This document shows, in pieces, positions 37,236-45,817 of a stretch of DNA of 64,000 bases. The position numbers were made by a program, and so were the translations under genes. How positions within the stretch are numbered: the first letter of the stretch is position 1; each line of letters starts with the position of its first letter. This stretch comes from Calditrichia bacterium (GTDB taxonomy: Bacteria > Calditrichota > Calditrichia > RBG-13-44-9 > J075). The stretch spans positions 82,660 through 146,659 of the forward strand of contig JANQRS010000052.1 in NCBI GenBank assembly GCA_028284445.1, given 5' to 3'. Below the pieces are notes generated by a model. The model searched no databases. It saw only the letters and a list, made by a program, of their open reading frames with translations, and had not been told where the DNA came from.

Positions 37236-37305
37236 AACGAAACCGTAAATGCAAAGGCGTTGCGGCGTGAAAGCGTTGCTTCGTCAAAGCGCTTTTGATT
37301 TCTTT

Positions 37306-37326
37306 CGATCACCGATCACCGATCAT
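37306..37326. repeat. Heptamer array CGATCAC, 3 units touching a stop codon
   Basis: CGATCAC, CGATCAC and CGATCAT are in perfect register and the last base belongs to the stop codon of the DUF427 gene (minus strand). Confidence 0.8.
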
Positions 37327-37607
37327 TATTCCACAACAACGCCTTTCCAGAAGGCAAAATGTCCCTTGATATGGGCAGCGGCGTCTTTCGGTTCAGGATA
37401 AAACCAGGCCGCATCTTCGTTGATTTCCCCCTCTACCTGAATGCTCTTATAGCTTGCTTCACCTTTCCATGGACAGGTCGTGTGCGTTTCACTCTCGACG
37501 AAATAATCTACGTTTATGCTATCTGCAGGAAAATAATGGTTTCCTTCTACGATGACAGTGTCGTCACTTTCAGCTATAACTGCGCCATTCCAAATTGCTT
37601 TCGGCAT
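37326..37607 (-). CDS. DUF427 family protein
   Basis: 93 aa. The signature is complete: KAIWNGAVIAESDDTVIVEGNHYFP, then THTTCPWKGEASY (the invariant CPWKG), AAWFYPEPKDAA and GHFAFWKGV. The family is small, cytoplasmic, widespread and of unknown function. AAGGA is 7 nt before ATG. Confidence 0.95.
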   Translation of the reverse strand: MPKAIWNGAVIAESDDTVIVEGNHYFPADSINVDYFVESETHTTCPWKGEASYKSIQVEGEINEDAAWFYPEPKDAAAHIKGHFAFWKGVVVE

Positions 37608-37798
37608 GATATGTTCCTTTCTATTTCGTTCACTTCGCGATATTTAAGTTTTTGATGCAGGTTTACGAACTTGGTTACAGTGACTTTCGGCAGCATGCGG
37701 CAGATCGCAATATTTCGGTTGCATTGTCGTGGATTTGCCAGTATATAGGAGCTCTTTCTAATCACGTCTGGCGATTATTCAAACTGCGGAGGTCCGGC

Positions 37799-38062
37799 AT
37801 GTTCTTTGAATATGCATTTCAGCAAAACAAGTGGCTCTGGTTTCATATGCTTGCGGGTGGTATTGCTATTAAGATATTCATGAACTGGCTGCAGCCGACC
37901 CATGCTCTTGGAGCGGTTTTAGCCCTCGCTGTGATCTGGGAAATTCTCGAGTATGTTGTCGTTGATATCGAAAAGAATTATGGCAGCAAGCAGCGTTTTT
38001 TTGCGGATGCCACCGGTGATATTTTGGGTGCCCTGGCCGTGGCAGCCATTGTCATTTTTTAG
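37799..38062 (+). CDS. Small integral membrane protein (VanZ/YjdF-like)
   Basis: 87 aa, about two to three membrane helices (WFHMLAGGIAIKIFMNWL, AVLALAVIWEILEYVVV, ATGDILGALAVAAIVIF) with charged residues E and D at the helix ends (WEILEY and DATGDILG), reminiscent of VanZ/DUF2238-type proteins. A longer frame begins at 37652, but ATG 37799 has a perfect GGAGG 6 nt upstream, so the short form is preferred. Function unknown. Confidence 0.65.
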   Translation: MFFEYAFQQNKWLWFHMLAGGIAIKIFMNWLQPTHALGAVLALAVIWEILEYVVVDIEKNYGSKQRFFADATGDILGALAVAAIVIF

Positions 38063-38189
38063 GTCGATATTTCTCTAAAATGTGTTGATACGAAATGGAC
38101 GCTTTCTTAAGTTCTGAGCAATTAATGACGCGGCATGGTGGCCGGTATATATGCTGCAGAAGAAATGTTCGTAATATCAGGAGTGAATG

Positions 38190-39113
38190 ATGAAAATTAC
38201 TGTTGTAGGGGCTGGGAACGTTGGCGCAACAACTGCTCAACGAATTGTAGATCGCGAATTGGCGAACGAATGTGTTCTGGTTGACATTGTCGAGGGCTTG
38301 CCGCAAGGGAAAGCGCTGGACATGTGGGAATCGACCCCGGTTGAAGGCAGCGACTGTCTGATCACCGGTTCGAATACATATGACGCCACGGCTGATTCCG
38401 ATCTGGTCGTCATTACCGCCGGTCTCGCACGCCGTCCGGGTATGTCCCGCGATGACTTGCTGGCCAAAAATGTTCAGATCGTCAAGAGCGTGACTGAGGA
38501 GGTTGTAAAATACTCCCCGAATACCATGATTATTGTCGTGTCCAATCCGCTGGATGCGATGGTATATACTGCTTATAAAACATCAGGTTTGCCCACCGAA
38601 CGTGTTTTTGGTATGGCCGGTATTCTTGATACTGCCCGCTATCGCTCCTTTATTGCATTGGAACTCGGCGTTTCAACGAAAGATATCCAGGCCCTGGTGC
38701 TCGGCGGTCATGGCGATACCATGGTGCCCTTGCCCCGTATTACTACGGTCGGTGGTATTCCGCTGCCGGAACTGGTCAGTCAGGAACGCATTGATGCTAT
38801 CGTCGAGCGCACGCGCAAGGGCGGTGGTGAAATTGTCGGTTTGCTAAAAACAGGTAGTGCCTACTACGCAACTTCTGCAGCCGTGCTGGAAATGGTTGAA
38901 TCGGTTGTGCGCGATAAGAAGCGAATTTTGCCTTGTGCTGCTTATCTCAACGGCGAATATGGCTACAATGACATGTACATGGGCGTTCCTGTTATGATCG
39001 GGCGGAATGGTGTTGAGAAGGTTTACGAAGTTGAGCTGGATGCTGATGAAAAAGCGGCACTTGATAATTCTGCAAAACACGTGCGAGAGCTGATCGGGAA
39101 AGTCAATCTGTAA
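38190..39113 (+). CDS. mdh: Malate dehydrogenase (LDH-like type)
   Basis: 307 aa. NAD-dependent interconversion of malate and oxaloacetate in the TCA cycle. The Rossmann glycines are at VGAGNVGATTA and the substrate loop reads GLARRPGMSRDDLL, with the arginine that marks malate rather than lactate. The catalytic His is in LGGHGDTMVPLPR. AGGAG is 6 nt before the second of two adjacent ATGs (38187, 38190), so 38190 is chosen. It ends at a good terminator. Confidence 0.97.
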   Translation: MKITVVGAGNVGATTAQRIVDRELANECVLVDIVEGLPQGKALDMWESTPVEGSDCLITGSNTYDATADSDLVVITAGLARRPGMSRDDLLAKNVQIVKSVTEEVVKYSPNTMIIVVSNPLDAMVYTAYKTSGLPTERVFGMAGILDTARYRSFIALELGVSTKDIQALVLGGHGDTMVPLPRITTVGGIPLPELVSQERIDAIVERTRKGGGEIVGLLKTGSAYYATSAAVLEMVESVVRDKKRILPCAAYLNGEYGYNDMYMGVPVMIGRNGVEKVYEVELDADEKAALDNSAKHVRELIGKVNL

Positions 39114-39140
39114 GGAGATTAACCACTTCATTTTCCCATA

Positions 39141-39177
39141 AAAGCCTTCGCGATGTTCTGCATCCCGAAGGCTTTTT
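39141..39177 (+). terminator. Rho-independent terminator after mdh
   Basis: AAAGCCTTCG pairs with CGAAGGCTTT across a short loop containing a second small stem, followed by TTTTCT; 27 nt after the mdh stop. Confidence 0.85.
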
Positions 39178-39316
39178 CTATCGTCTTCAACTTAACATGG
39201 CAACCGGATAAGAGACGGCCCTTGTGCTAAAAATGCGTATTGCCTCATCCGGTTTAAATTACTAATTTCGCTCAACTCACTTGAGAGTTGAATTTTTAAA
39301 CGCAAGGAGGATTGGA

Positions 39317-40552
39317 ATGAACTCGCAGTATTACATCGATTTGGAAGATCGCTACGGCGCGCACAATTATCATCCGCTTGGTGTGGTGATCGACAAGGCC
39401 GAGGGGATCTGGGTTTGGGATGTCGAAGGCAAAAAGTATATGGATTTCCTTTCGGCTTATTCCGCAGTGAACCAGGGCCATTGTCATCCGAAAATCCTGC
39501 AGGCGCTGTATGATCAGGCCAAAAAGCTCACCCTGACCTCGCGCGCTTTCTATAATAGTGTCCTTGGTGAATACGAAAAGTATATCACTGAGTATTTTGG
39601 CTATGACAAAGTCCTCCCGATGAACACCGGCGTCGAGGGTGGAGAAACGGCCGTGAAGCTGGCTCGCAAATGGGCTTATACGGTCAAAGGCGTTCCGGAA
39701 AATCAGGCGCAAATTATTTTTGCTGAAGGTAATTTCTGGGGCAGAACACTCGGGGCAATTTCGTCGTCGACAGATCCGGATTGCTATGAGGGTTTTGGGC
39801 CGTACATGCCTGGCTACAAGCTGGTACCGTACAATGATCTCGCCGCTTTGGAAAAAGCGCTCGAAGATCCTAACGTGGCTGCCTTTATGGTAGAGCCGAT
39901 TCAGGGCGAAGCAGGCGTGGTTGTTCCTGATGAAGGATATCTCGCCAAGGTATATGAAATGTGTCAGGCGAAGAATGTGCTGTTGATTGCAGACGAAGTC
40001 CAAACCGGTCTTGGACGTACCGGCAAAATGCTCTGTGCCGATCACGACAATGTGAAGCCGGACATCCTCATCCTCGGGAAAGCCCTGTCCGGTGGTGTGT
40101 TACCGGTATCTGCCGTTCTCGCTCGCGACGAGATTATGTTGACAATCAAGCCGGGCGAGCATGGATCAACCTACGGTGGTAATCCCCTTGCATGTGCCGT
40201 TGCCATTGCCGCGCTGGAAGTTTTGAAAGAAGAAAAGCTGTCTGAAAATGCCGACAAACTCGGTGATTTGTTCCGAAGTGAATTAAACAAGATGGTTGCC
40301 GGCAGTTCACTGGTAACGACGGTGCGTGGTCGCGGTCTGTTGAACGCCGTGGTGATCAAGCCGACAGCTGACGGACGCACGGCCTGGGATTTCTGCGTTG
40401 CCTTAAAAGAAGAAGGTCTTCTTGCCAAGCCGACTCATGAACATATCGTGCGCTTTGCGCCACCGCTCGTCATCGACGAAGCTGGTATACATTGGGCGCT
40501 GGAGCGCATCGCAACAGTCATCAAAAAAATGAGCGAGCCGGTTGCAGCATAA
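39317..40552 (+). CDS. rocD: Ornithine aminotransferase
   Basis: 411 aa. A class III PLP aminotransferase that converts ornithine plus 2-oxoglutarate to glutamate semialdehyde and glutamate. The N-terminus (YYIDLEDRYGAHNYHPLGVV) and the internal segments YSAVNQGHCHP, NTGVEGGETAVKLARKWAY, EPIQGEAGVVVPD, DEVQTGLGRTGK and ILGKALSGG (PLP lysine) are those of ornithine, not acetylornithine, transaminase. GGAGG is 6 nt before ATG 39317. First gene of a row with a SerA-like dehydrogenase and pdxS-pdxT. Confidence 0.93.
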   Translation: MNSQYYIDLEDRYGAHNYHPLGVVIDKAEGIWVWDVEGKKYMDFLSAYSAVNQGHCHPKILQALYDQAKKLTLTSRAFYNSVLGEYEKYITEYFGYDKVLPMNTGVEGGETAVKLARKWAYTVKGVPENQAQIIFAEGNFWGRTLGAISSSTDPDCYEGFGPYMPGYKLVPYNDLAALEKALEDPNVAAFMVEPIQGEAGVVVPDEGYLAKVYEMCQAKNVLLIADEVQTGLGRTGKMLCADHDNVKPDILILGKALSGGVLPVSAVLARDEIMLTIKPGEHGSTYGGNPLACAVAIAALEVLKEEKLSENADKLGDLFRSELNKMVAGSSLVTTVRGRGLLNAVVIKPTADGRTAWDFCVALKEEGLLAKPTHEHIVRFAPPLVIDEAGIHWALERIATVIKKMSEPVAA

Positions 40553-40619
40553 CGGTTTGCAAAAATATCTGACAGTGTAGCCGGGGTTGCCCGGCCACAC
40601 GTTAGCGGAGGAGACTGTT

Positions 40620-41558
40620 ATGAAGATTTTAATTGCCGACAAAACGGCGCCGATTTGTGCCTCTCTGCTGCGAGAAGCGGGACATGAAGTGGATGAGAAC
40701 ACCGGCTTGTCAATGGATGCGCTTATCGGCATCATCGGGAACTACGATGGCATGGTTGTGCGAAGCGCAACCAAGGTTACTGCAGATATCATTGCCGCAG
40801 CTGACAATTTGAAAGTCATTGGCCGAGCCGGAACCGGCGTGGACAATATCGATGTTGCTGCTGCAGCTGATCGGAAGATTGTGGTAATGAATGCACCGGG
40901 TGGTAACTCCAATGCGGTTGCTGAAATTGTGCTGGGGCAAATGCTGGGATTGGCTCGTACCCTGCACGATGCATGTTCGTCTATCAAGTCCGGGAAATGG
41001 GAAAAGAAAGCCTTCTCAGGAACTGAGATTTTTGGAAAAACTCTCGGCATTCTCGGCTATGGTCGAGTTAGCCGCCTGCTGGCACATAAATGCATGGCGC
41101 TTGGGATGAAAGCGCTTTGTTATGACCCAAAGATTGGCAAGGATATTATTGATGAAGCAGGCGTGGAAATATGCTCACGCTTGACCTATGTTTTGCAGGA
41201 TGCAGATTATTTGTCCGTCCATCTGACGAAAAGGGCGGATACATTGGGTTTCCTTGGCGAAGCTGAGTTTAAGCAAATGAAACGTGGTGCATACTTGCTC
41301 AACTATGCGCGTGGCGGCATCGTTAACGAAGCCGATTTGGAAAAGGCGCTTGACGACGGCATTTTGGCCGGCGCTGCGCTTGATGTCTTCGATATCGAGC
41401 CACCGGAAGAGTTTAATCTGATTCAGCATCCGCGGGTTGTCTGCACGCCGCATATTGGGGCAGCGAGCATAGAATCGCAAGACAATGTTGCTCGAATCAT
41501 TGCTGAGCAGTTCATTGATATGTTTGCCAATGGGGTTATCAGAAATCAGGTCAATTGA
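40620..41558 (+). CDS. SerA-like D-isomer 2-hydroxyacid dehydrogenase
   Basis: 312 aa. A two-domain NAD-dependent dehydrogenase close to D-3-phosphoglycerate dehydrogenase, without the ACT regulatory domain. Motifs: VRSATKVT, GRAGTGVDNID, NAPGGNSNAVAE, LGILGYGRVSR (NAD), NYARGGIVNEADL (catalytic Arg) and the C-terminal CTPHIGAASIE (Glu/His relay). GGAGGAG precedes ATG. The gap to rocD is 67 nt and to pdxS 27 nt. Phosphoglycerate or phosphoerythronate could be the substrate; serine synthesis is more likely, since PdxST needs no erythronate step. Confidence 0.88.
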   Translation: MKILIADKTAPICASLLREAGHEVDENTGLSMDALIGIIGNYDGMVVRSATKVTADIIAAADNLKVIGRAGTGVDNIDVAAAADRKIVVMNAPGGNSNAVAEIVLGQMLGLARTLHDACSSIKSGKWEKKAFSGTEIFGKTLGILGYGRVSRLLAHKCMALGMKALCYDPKIGKDIIDEAGVEICSRLTYVLQDADYLSVHLTKRADTLGFLGEAEFKQMKRGAYLLNYARGGIVNEADLEKALDDGILAGAALDVFDIEPPEEFNLIQHPRVVCTPHIGAASIESQDNVARIIAEQFIDMFANGVIRNQVN

Positions 41559-41585
41559 GATAGATTCATTTAAAAGGAGATAAAT

Positions 41586-42470
41586 ATGTTATCCAGCAAA
41601 GAATTTAAGGTGAAGGTCGGCCTTGCTGAAATGCTTAAGGGCGGGGTGATTATGGACGTCACCAATGCTGAGCAGGCGAAAATTGCCGAAGACGCCGGTG
41701 CGGTTGCCGTAATGGCCCTGGAAAGAATTCCCGCGGACATCCGCTCGCAGGGCGGGGTTGCCCGAATGAGCGATCCGCTGTTGATTCGTGAAATCCAGAA
41801 AACCGTTTCTATCCCGGTAATGGCGAAATGCCGAATTGGTCATATTGCTGAAGCACGGGTCCTCGAAGCGCTTAAAATCGATTTCATCGACGAGAGCGAA
41901 GTGCTGACACCGGCCGATGAAGCCTTTCATATCGATAAGTTCGCTTACAAATCGCCGGTCGTGTGCGGATGCCGCAATCTTGGCGAGGCACTGCGCCGTA
42001 TTGCTGAAGGTGCTGCCTTGCTGCGCACCAAAGGGGAAGCCGGAACCGGCAATATTGTAGAAGCGGTTCGCCACATGCGCACCGTGCAAAAAGAAATCCG
42101 CGAAATTACCACTATGGGCCCTGAAGAATTGGTCACCTACGCCAAGAATATCGGCGCGCCGGTCGAACTGGTCCGCTATATCAAAGAGCATGGCAAAATG
42201 CCGGTGCCTAACTTTGCTGCTGGCGGAATTGCCACCCCTGCGGATGCTTCGTTGATGATGCAATTGGGCGCTGAAGCGGTATTTGTCGGTAGCGGTATCT
42301 TCAAATCCGAAGATCCGTCCGGCCGTGCCAAGGCCATTGTTCAGGCAACGACTCATTACATGGATTTTGACTTGATTGCCAAAGTCTCCGAAGGCTTAAA
42401 AGAAGCAATGAAGGGCTTGGAAATGTCTGAAATCCCCGAAGATCAAATTATGCAAACCCGCGGTTGGTAA
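41586..42470 (+). CDS. pdxS: Pyridoxal 5'-phosphate synthase, synthase subunit
   Basis: 294 aa. Makes PLP from ribose-5-phosphate, glyceraldehyde-3-phosphate and ammonia in a dodecameric complex with PdxT. The conserved lysines sit in VMALERIPADIR (near the N-terminus, the K in LKGGVIMD) and IDESEVLTPAD; FVGSGIFKSEDP and NFAAGGIATPADA are family hallmarks. AAGGAG is 7 nt before ATG. Only 3 nt separate it from pdxT. Confidence 0.98.
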   Translation: MLSSKEFKVKVGLAEMLKGGVIMDVTNAEQAKIAEDAGAVAVMALERIPADIRSQGGVARMSDPLLIREIQKTVSIPVMAKCRIGHIAEARVLEALKIDFIDESEVLTPADEAFHIDKFAYKSPVVCGCRNLGEALRRIAEGAALLRTKGEAGTGNIVEAVRHMRTVQKEIREITTMGPEELVTYAKNIGAPVELVRYIKEHGKMPVPNFAAGGIATPADASLMMQLGAEAVFVGSGIFKSEDPSGRAKAIVQATTHYMDFDLIAKVSEGLKEAMKGLEMSEIPEDQIMQTRGW

Positions 42471-42473
42471 GTC

Positions 42474-43049
42474 ATGCGTATAGGTGTTCTTGCCCTACAG
42501 GGGGATTTTGCAAAACATATCGAAATGCTGGAATCGCTTGACGTTGAAGCGATTCCGGTAAAGAAGCCGGAGGAGTTGGCCCATTGCTGCGGTTTGATCA
42601 TGCCCGGTGGTGAGTCAACGACGCTGGTAAAACTACTTCATTCGATTGATTTGTTCGATAAAATCAAACCGTTTAGTCAAAAATGGCCGGTCTTTGGCAC
42701 TTGTGCCGGTGCGATCCTGCTTAGCAATGAAGTTGCAAATCACCCGGTGCAATCTTTCCAATTGATCGATATTTCGATTCGGCGAAATGCCTACGGTACT
42801 CAGGTGGATTCGTTCTCGGAGTCTATTCGTGCCGATCTTGGCAGTGGTCCTGAAGCGCTGGAAGGCGTGTTTATTCGCGCGCCGCAAATCGAGCGTCTAG
42901 GCGATGGGGTAAAAGCCATCGCCTGGCATGGCGACGATGTTGTCATGGTCGAGCAGGGAAACATCCTGGTCGCTACCTTTCATCCCGAACTCACGGAATC
43001 CAATAGGATTCATCAATACTTTGTGGATAAGGTGAAGCAAATGCTGTAA
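42474..43049 (+). CDS. pdxT: Pyridoxal 5'-phosphate synthase, glutaminase subunit
   Basis: 191 aa. Hydrolyses glutamine and passes ammonia to PdxS. Class I glutaminase triad: Cys in FGTCAGAILL, His and Glu in ATFHPELT. The N-terminal MRIGVLALQGDFAKH and LIMPGGESTT are specific to PdxT. There is no strong ribosome site of its own; translation is probably coupled to pdxS. Confidence 0.98.
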   Translation: MRIGVLALQGDFAKHIEMLESLDVEAIPVKKPEELAHCCGLIMPGGESTTLVKLLHSIDLFDKIKPFSQKWPVFGTCAGAILLSNEVANHPVQSFQLIDISIRRNAYGTQVDSFSESIRADLGSGPEALEGVFIRAPQIERLGDGVKAIAWHGDDVVMVEQGNILVATFHPELTESNRIHQYFVDKVKQML

Positions 43050-43051
43050 CG

Positions 43052-43079
43052 ACAAATGTCGAATGAAAAATGACAAATG
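43052..43079. repeat. Heptamer array after pdxT, 4 units
   Basis: ACAAATG, TCGAATG, AAAAATG, ACAAATG in exact 7-bp register, beginning 3 nt after the pdxT stop codon. Confidence 0.8.
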
Positions 43080-43095
43080 TTCTTTGATGCGGATA

Positions 43096-43129
43096 AAAAA
43101 GCAGCGATTGAATTCAATCGCTGCTTTTT
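43096..43129 (+). terminator. Perfect 34-bp palindromic terminator
   Basis: Arm AAAAAGCAGCGATTGAA (43096-43112) followed immediately by its exact reverse complement. The A-run upstream and T-run downstream make it able to end transcription from both directions: the rocD-pdxT row (+) and the M28 peptidase gene (-). Confidence 0.9.
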
Positions 43130-43150
43130 CGTTTAATTCTCAATAAATTT

Positions 43151-43248
43151 CATTCGTCATTCGTCATTCGTCATTCGTCATTCGTCATTCGTCATTCGTC
43201 ATTCGTCATTCGTCATTCGTCATTCGTCATTCGTCATTCGTCATTCGT
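43151..43248. repeat. Heptanucleotide tandem array, 14 perfect copies of CATTCGT
   Basis: 98 bp of a 7-bp unit, without a single change, ending exactly one base before the stop codon of the M28 peptidase gene (minus strand, stop 43249-43251). On the coding strand the unit reads ACGAATG, one of the unit forms seen at 37163-37197. Confidence 0.97.
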
Positions 43249-44793
43249 CTACGGCGTCGGTTGCAGCGGTTTTCTCGGGAGTTTTTCGTCAAGCATTGCC
43301 GTTTGATAAACAATTGCTGCGATAACCACCGATGCTTGCATCAGATCACTCTTCTGAATGTGGTCAAGCACGTCCAGGTTGGTATGCCAGGTGCGTGAGA
43401 AATAGGCAATCGGATCCTGTATAAATTGAAAACCGGGCACGCCGATTGCATCAAATGCCAAATGGTCGGTGCCACCGGTATTTCGCAAGGTGATAGTCGA
43501 TGCATCGAGGTCGTGGAAGGGCTCAAAGAAGCTCTCAAAAATTGGACGGAGGGCATCATTGCTCTGCAGGTAAATACCGCGAATTTTGCCCGTGCCGTTG
43601 TCCATATTATAATAGGCGGAAATCAGATCATATTCATCTTTCTGGACCTTGCCACCGGCTTCCCCAACATGCTTCTTTACAAAACCACGTGAACCAAGAA
43701 GTCCTTGCTCTTCGCCGGTCCAGAGTGCGATGCGAATCGTGCGGCGGGGTTTGACGCCGGACTTTTTGAGAATGCGGATCGCCTCCATCATCACCGCCGA
43801 ACCACTTCCATTGTCCGTTGCGCCGGTTCCTGCATGCCAGGAGTCGAGGTGAGCGCCGAGCATGACGATTTCTTTCTTCAGCTTGCGATCATATCCGGGT
43901 AATTCCGCCAGTACGTTGTAGCCAAGCGAATCTTCTTCATGAAATCTATTCTGAACGTTAAGCCGAAGCTTGACGGGAATCTCCTTTTCGATCAACCGCA
44001 CGATACGGTTGTAATGCTCACCGGCCACAACTATTTGCGGAACCGCCGGGTCGGAGTTGTTCCGGAAGGTGCCGCCGCTTGTGACTCGCAAGGTGCCATA
44101 TCCGAGGCTGCTGGCTTCAATGCTCATTGCCACGCCTTCATCGGCAAGAAACTTGCGGATTTTGCGCATCTTCCCACGGCGCGCAAATCGACGCCGCTGG
44201 GCTTCGGAATAGCTTCGCCGGCTGCGTCTGACGCCGGGCTCCGGCGCCGCAGCGAGGTCCGCCAATTCTTCTGCGGTATAGCGTCTCTCATCTGCTTCAA
44301 AATCACCTTGAATGTCTTCAGCCTTGCCAAGCAGCACGATAGCGCCGCTCAACTTGCCTTTATTCTCTTCGACCAATTTATCGTCATCAACGTCCAGCAA
44401 AATTGGCGTGCCGACCAACTCTCCGTCGGTTCCGGGCGTCCAGGCCTTCGGATAGGCCAGCATATGCATATAGCCGGGCTCTATCATTTCAACAATAAAA
44501 CCCTCTGTGGACCAGCCTTTGCCGAAGGTTCCCCAAGGCTCCAGGCGGGCATTGCTCAAGCCCCATTCGGTTAATTGATCACGTGCCCATTCACTGGCAG
44601 CCATGAGACCCGGAGAACCGGTCAGACGCGAACCATGAACATCTGTAAGGTAACTAAGTGTTTCCATTACTTCAGAGCGATTGAATCCTTCACTTTTGAT
44701 TTTGGTGATACTTTGCAAATCGGCCGGTTCGTGGGCAACGCTGCTGCCGGCCGCCAAAAAAATACAAATAATGCCGAAAAATAAACGTCTCAT
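43249..44793 (-). CDS. Exported M28-family zinc aminopeptidase (carboxypeptidase Q-like)
   Basis: 514 aa, with a signal peptide (MRRLFFGIICIFLAAGSSVA). A protease-associated insert lies at about residues 110-230, then the M28 co-catalytic zinc site: AHLDSWHAGTGATDNGSG (His and Asp, bridging Asp), WTGEEQGLLGSRGF (catalytic Glu-Glu) and GTDHLAFDAIGVPGFQF (final His). The insert contains a basic stretch (RRSRRSYSEAQRRRFARRGKMRK), an unusual addition. AGGAG is 5 nt before ATG. Confidence 0.9.
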   Translation of the reverse strand: MRRLFFGIICIFLAAGSSVAHEPADLQSITKIKSEGFNRSEVMETLSYLTDVHGSRLTGSPGLMAASEWARDQLTEWGLSNARLEPWGTFGKGWSTEGFIVEMIEPGYMHMLAYPKAWTPGTDGELVGTPILLDVDDDKLVEENKGKLSGAIVLLGKAEDIQGDFEADERRYTAEELADLAAAPEPGVRRSRRSYSEAQRRRFARRGKMRKIRKFLADEGVAMSIEASSLGYGTLRVTSGGTFRNNSDPAVPQIVVAGEHYNRIVRLIEKEIPVKLRLNVQNRFHEEDSLGYNVLAELPGYDRKLKKEIVMLGAHLDSWHAGTGATDNGSGSAVMMEAIRILKKSGVKPRRTIRIALWTGEEQGLLGSRGFVKKHVGEAGGKVQKDEYDLISAYYNMDNGTGKIRGIYLQSNDALRPIFESFFEPFHDLDASTITLRNTGGTDHLAFDAIGVPGFQFIQDPIAYFSRTWHTNLDVLDHIQKSDLMQASVVIAAIVYQTAMLDEKLPRKPLQPTP

Positions 44794-45019
44794 ACCTTCT
44801 CCTGAGCTTGAGATCGATTCTCTTCTAACCGATGATATATACTAGCGTGGTTAGGCCCGAATGTAACACAATTGGGGTATATAAAAAATTCTTAAGCGAA
44901 ATTGTTCGAATATTATTGAACGGCTGTATCAAATTGAATATATTCTGCGTAACAACAAATGAAACAAATCACATGCCCTTTTAAGGGGCTGTGTAATAGA
45001 TAGAAAAGAGCATTGATAT

Positions 45020-45772
45020 ATGAAAGATTTGCAGAATGGGGTCGCAGTGAGGGAGAAGGATGAGCCATCGCGGAAACAGGTTTGGACGATGTTTGATCGC
45101 ATTGCCCATCGCTATGATCTACTGAATCGCCTGTTGTCCGGCGGCCAGGATGTGGTTTGGCGCAAAAAGGTAGCCAAATATCTGCCGAACAGAGCGAATC
45201 AGCGAGTGCTTGACCTGGCAACCGGGACGGCTGATTTGCTGATTTCCATGACCCGGCACAATCAACAGGTTGGCAGTGGGATTGGTATCGACATGGCTGA
45301 AAAAATGCTCGATATTGGTCGCGAAAAGTTGAGCAAAATGCAGCTGTCAGACCGGCTGGAACTCAAGGTTGGAGACGCAACAACCATCCCGTATGAGGAC
45401 GATCAATTCGACGCGGTAACGATATCCTTTGGGATTCGTAACGTCATTGATGTTTCCAAGGGACTGGCGGAAATGCAGCGGGTTTTGAATCCCGGGGGAC
45501 GTGCAATTATCTTGGAATTTTCGCTACCTTCAAATCGCTTGATTCGCAGCGCTTATCTCTTCTATTTTCGACACATTTTACCCAAAATTGGCGGCCTGAT
45601 TTCCGGGGACTCCTACGCTTATGGATATCTCAATAAGACGGTTGAGACTTTCCCTTACGGCGATGAGTTTTGCCAGCTTATGAGAGACGTCGGTTTTGAA
45701 AATGTGAAAATGAAGCCTTTGACTTTTGGTATTGCGACGATTTATTATGGCGATAAAGCAGGTGTAGTGTAG
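45020..45772 (+). CDS. menG: Demethylmenaquinone methyltransferase
   Basis: 250 aa, UbiE/MenG type; it adds the final methyl group to demethylmenaquinone using SAM. Motifs: MFDRIAHRYDLLNRLLSGGQD, SAM motif I VLDLATGTADLL, AVTISFGIRNV and GGLISGDSYAYGYL. Followed by menF (45 nt) and, after one gene, menD, so menaquinone rather than ubiquinone is the likely product. The 226-bp leader shows nothing decisive. Confidence 0.95.
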   Translation: MKDLQNGVAVREKDEPSRKQVWTMFDRIAHRYDLLNRLLSGGQDVVWRKKVAKYLPNRANQRVLDLATGTADLLISMTRHNQQVGSGIGIDMAEKMLDIGREKLSKMQLSDRLELKVGDATTIPYEDDQFDAVTISFGIRNVIDVSKGLAEMQRVLNPGGRAIILEFSLPSNRLIRSAYLFYFRHILPKIGGLISGDSYAYGYLNKTVETFPYGDEFCQLMRDVGFENVKMKPLTFGIATIYYGDKAGVV

Positions 45773-45817
45773 CCGCTTTTTTCAAGGATATGAAATTTGC
45801 CAGGAGACTGAAGCACG

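Noticed and set aside
39296..40045. 249-aa minus-strand ORF
   Set aside because: Lies entirely opposite rocD, which has strong family motifs.
41589..42356. 255-aa minus-strand ORF
   Set aside because: Antisense shadow of pdxS.
43151..43248. Regular repeats as a possible CRISPR array
   Set aside because: The 7-bp unit has no spacers and no cas genes are near; the same holds for 63915-64000 and 9969-10024.
43939..44574. 211-aa plus-strand ORF
   Set aside because: Opposite the M28 peptidase, whose zinc motifs fix the coding strand.
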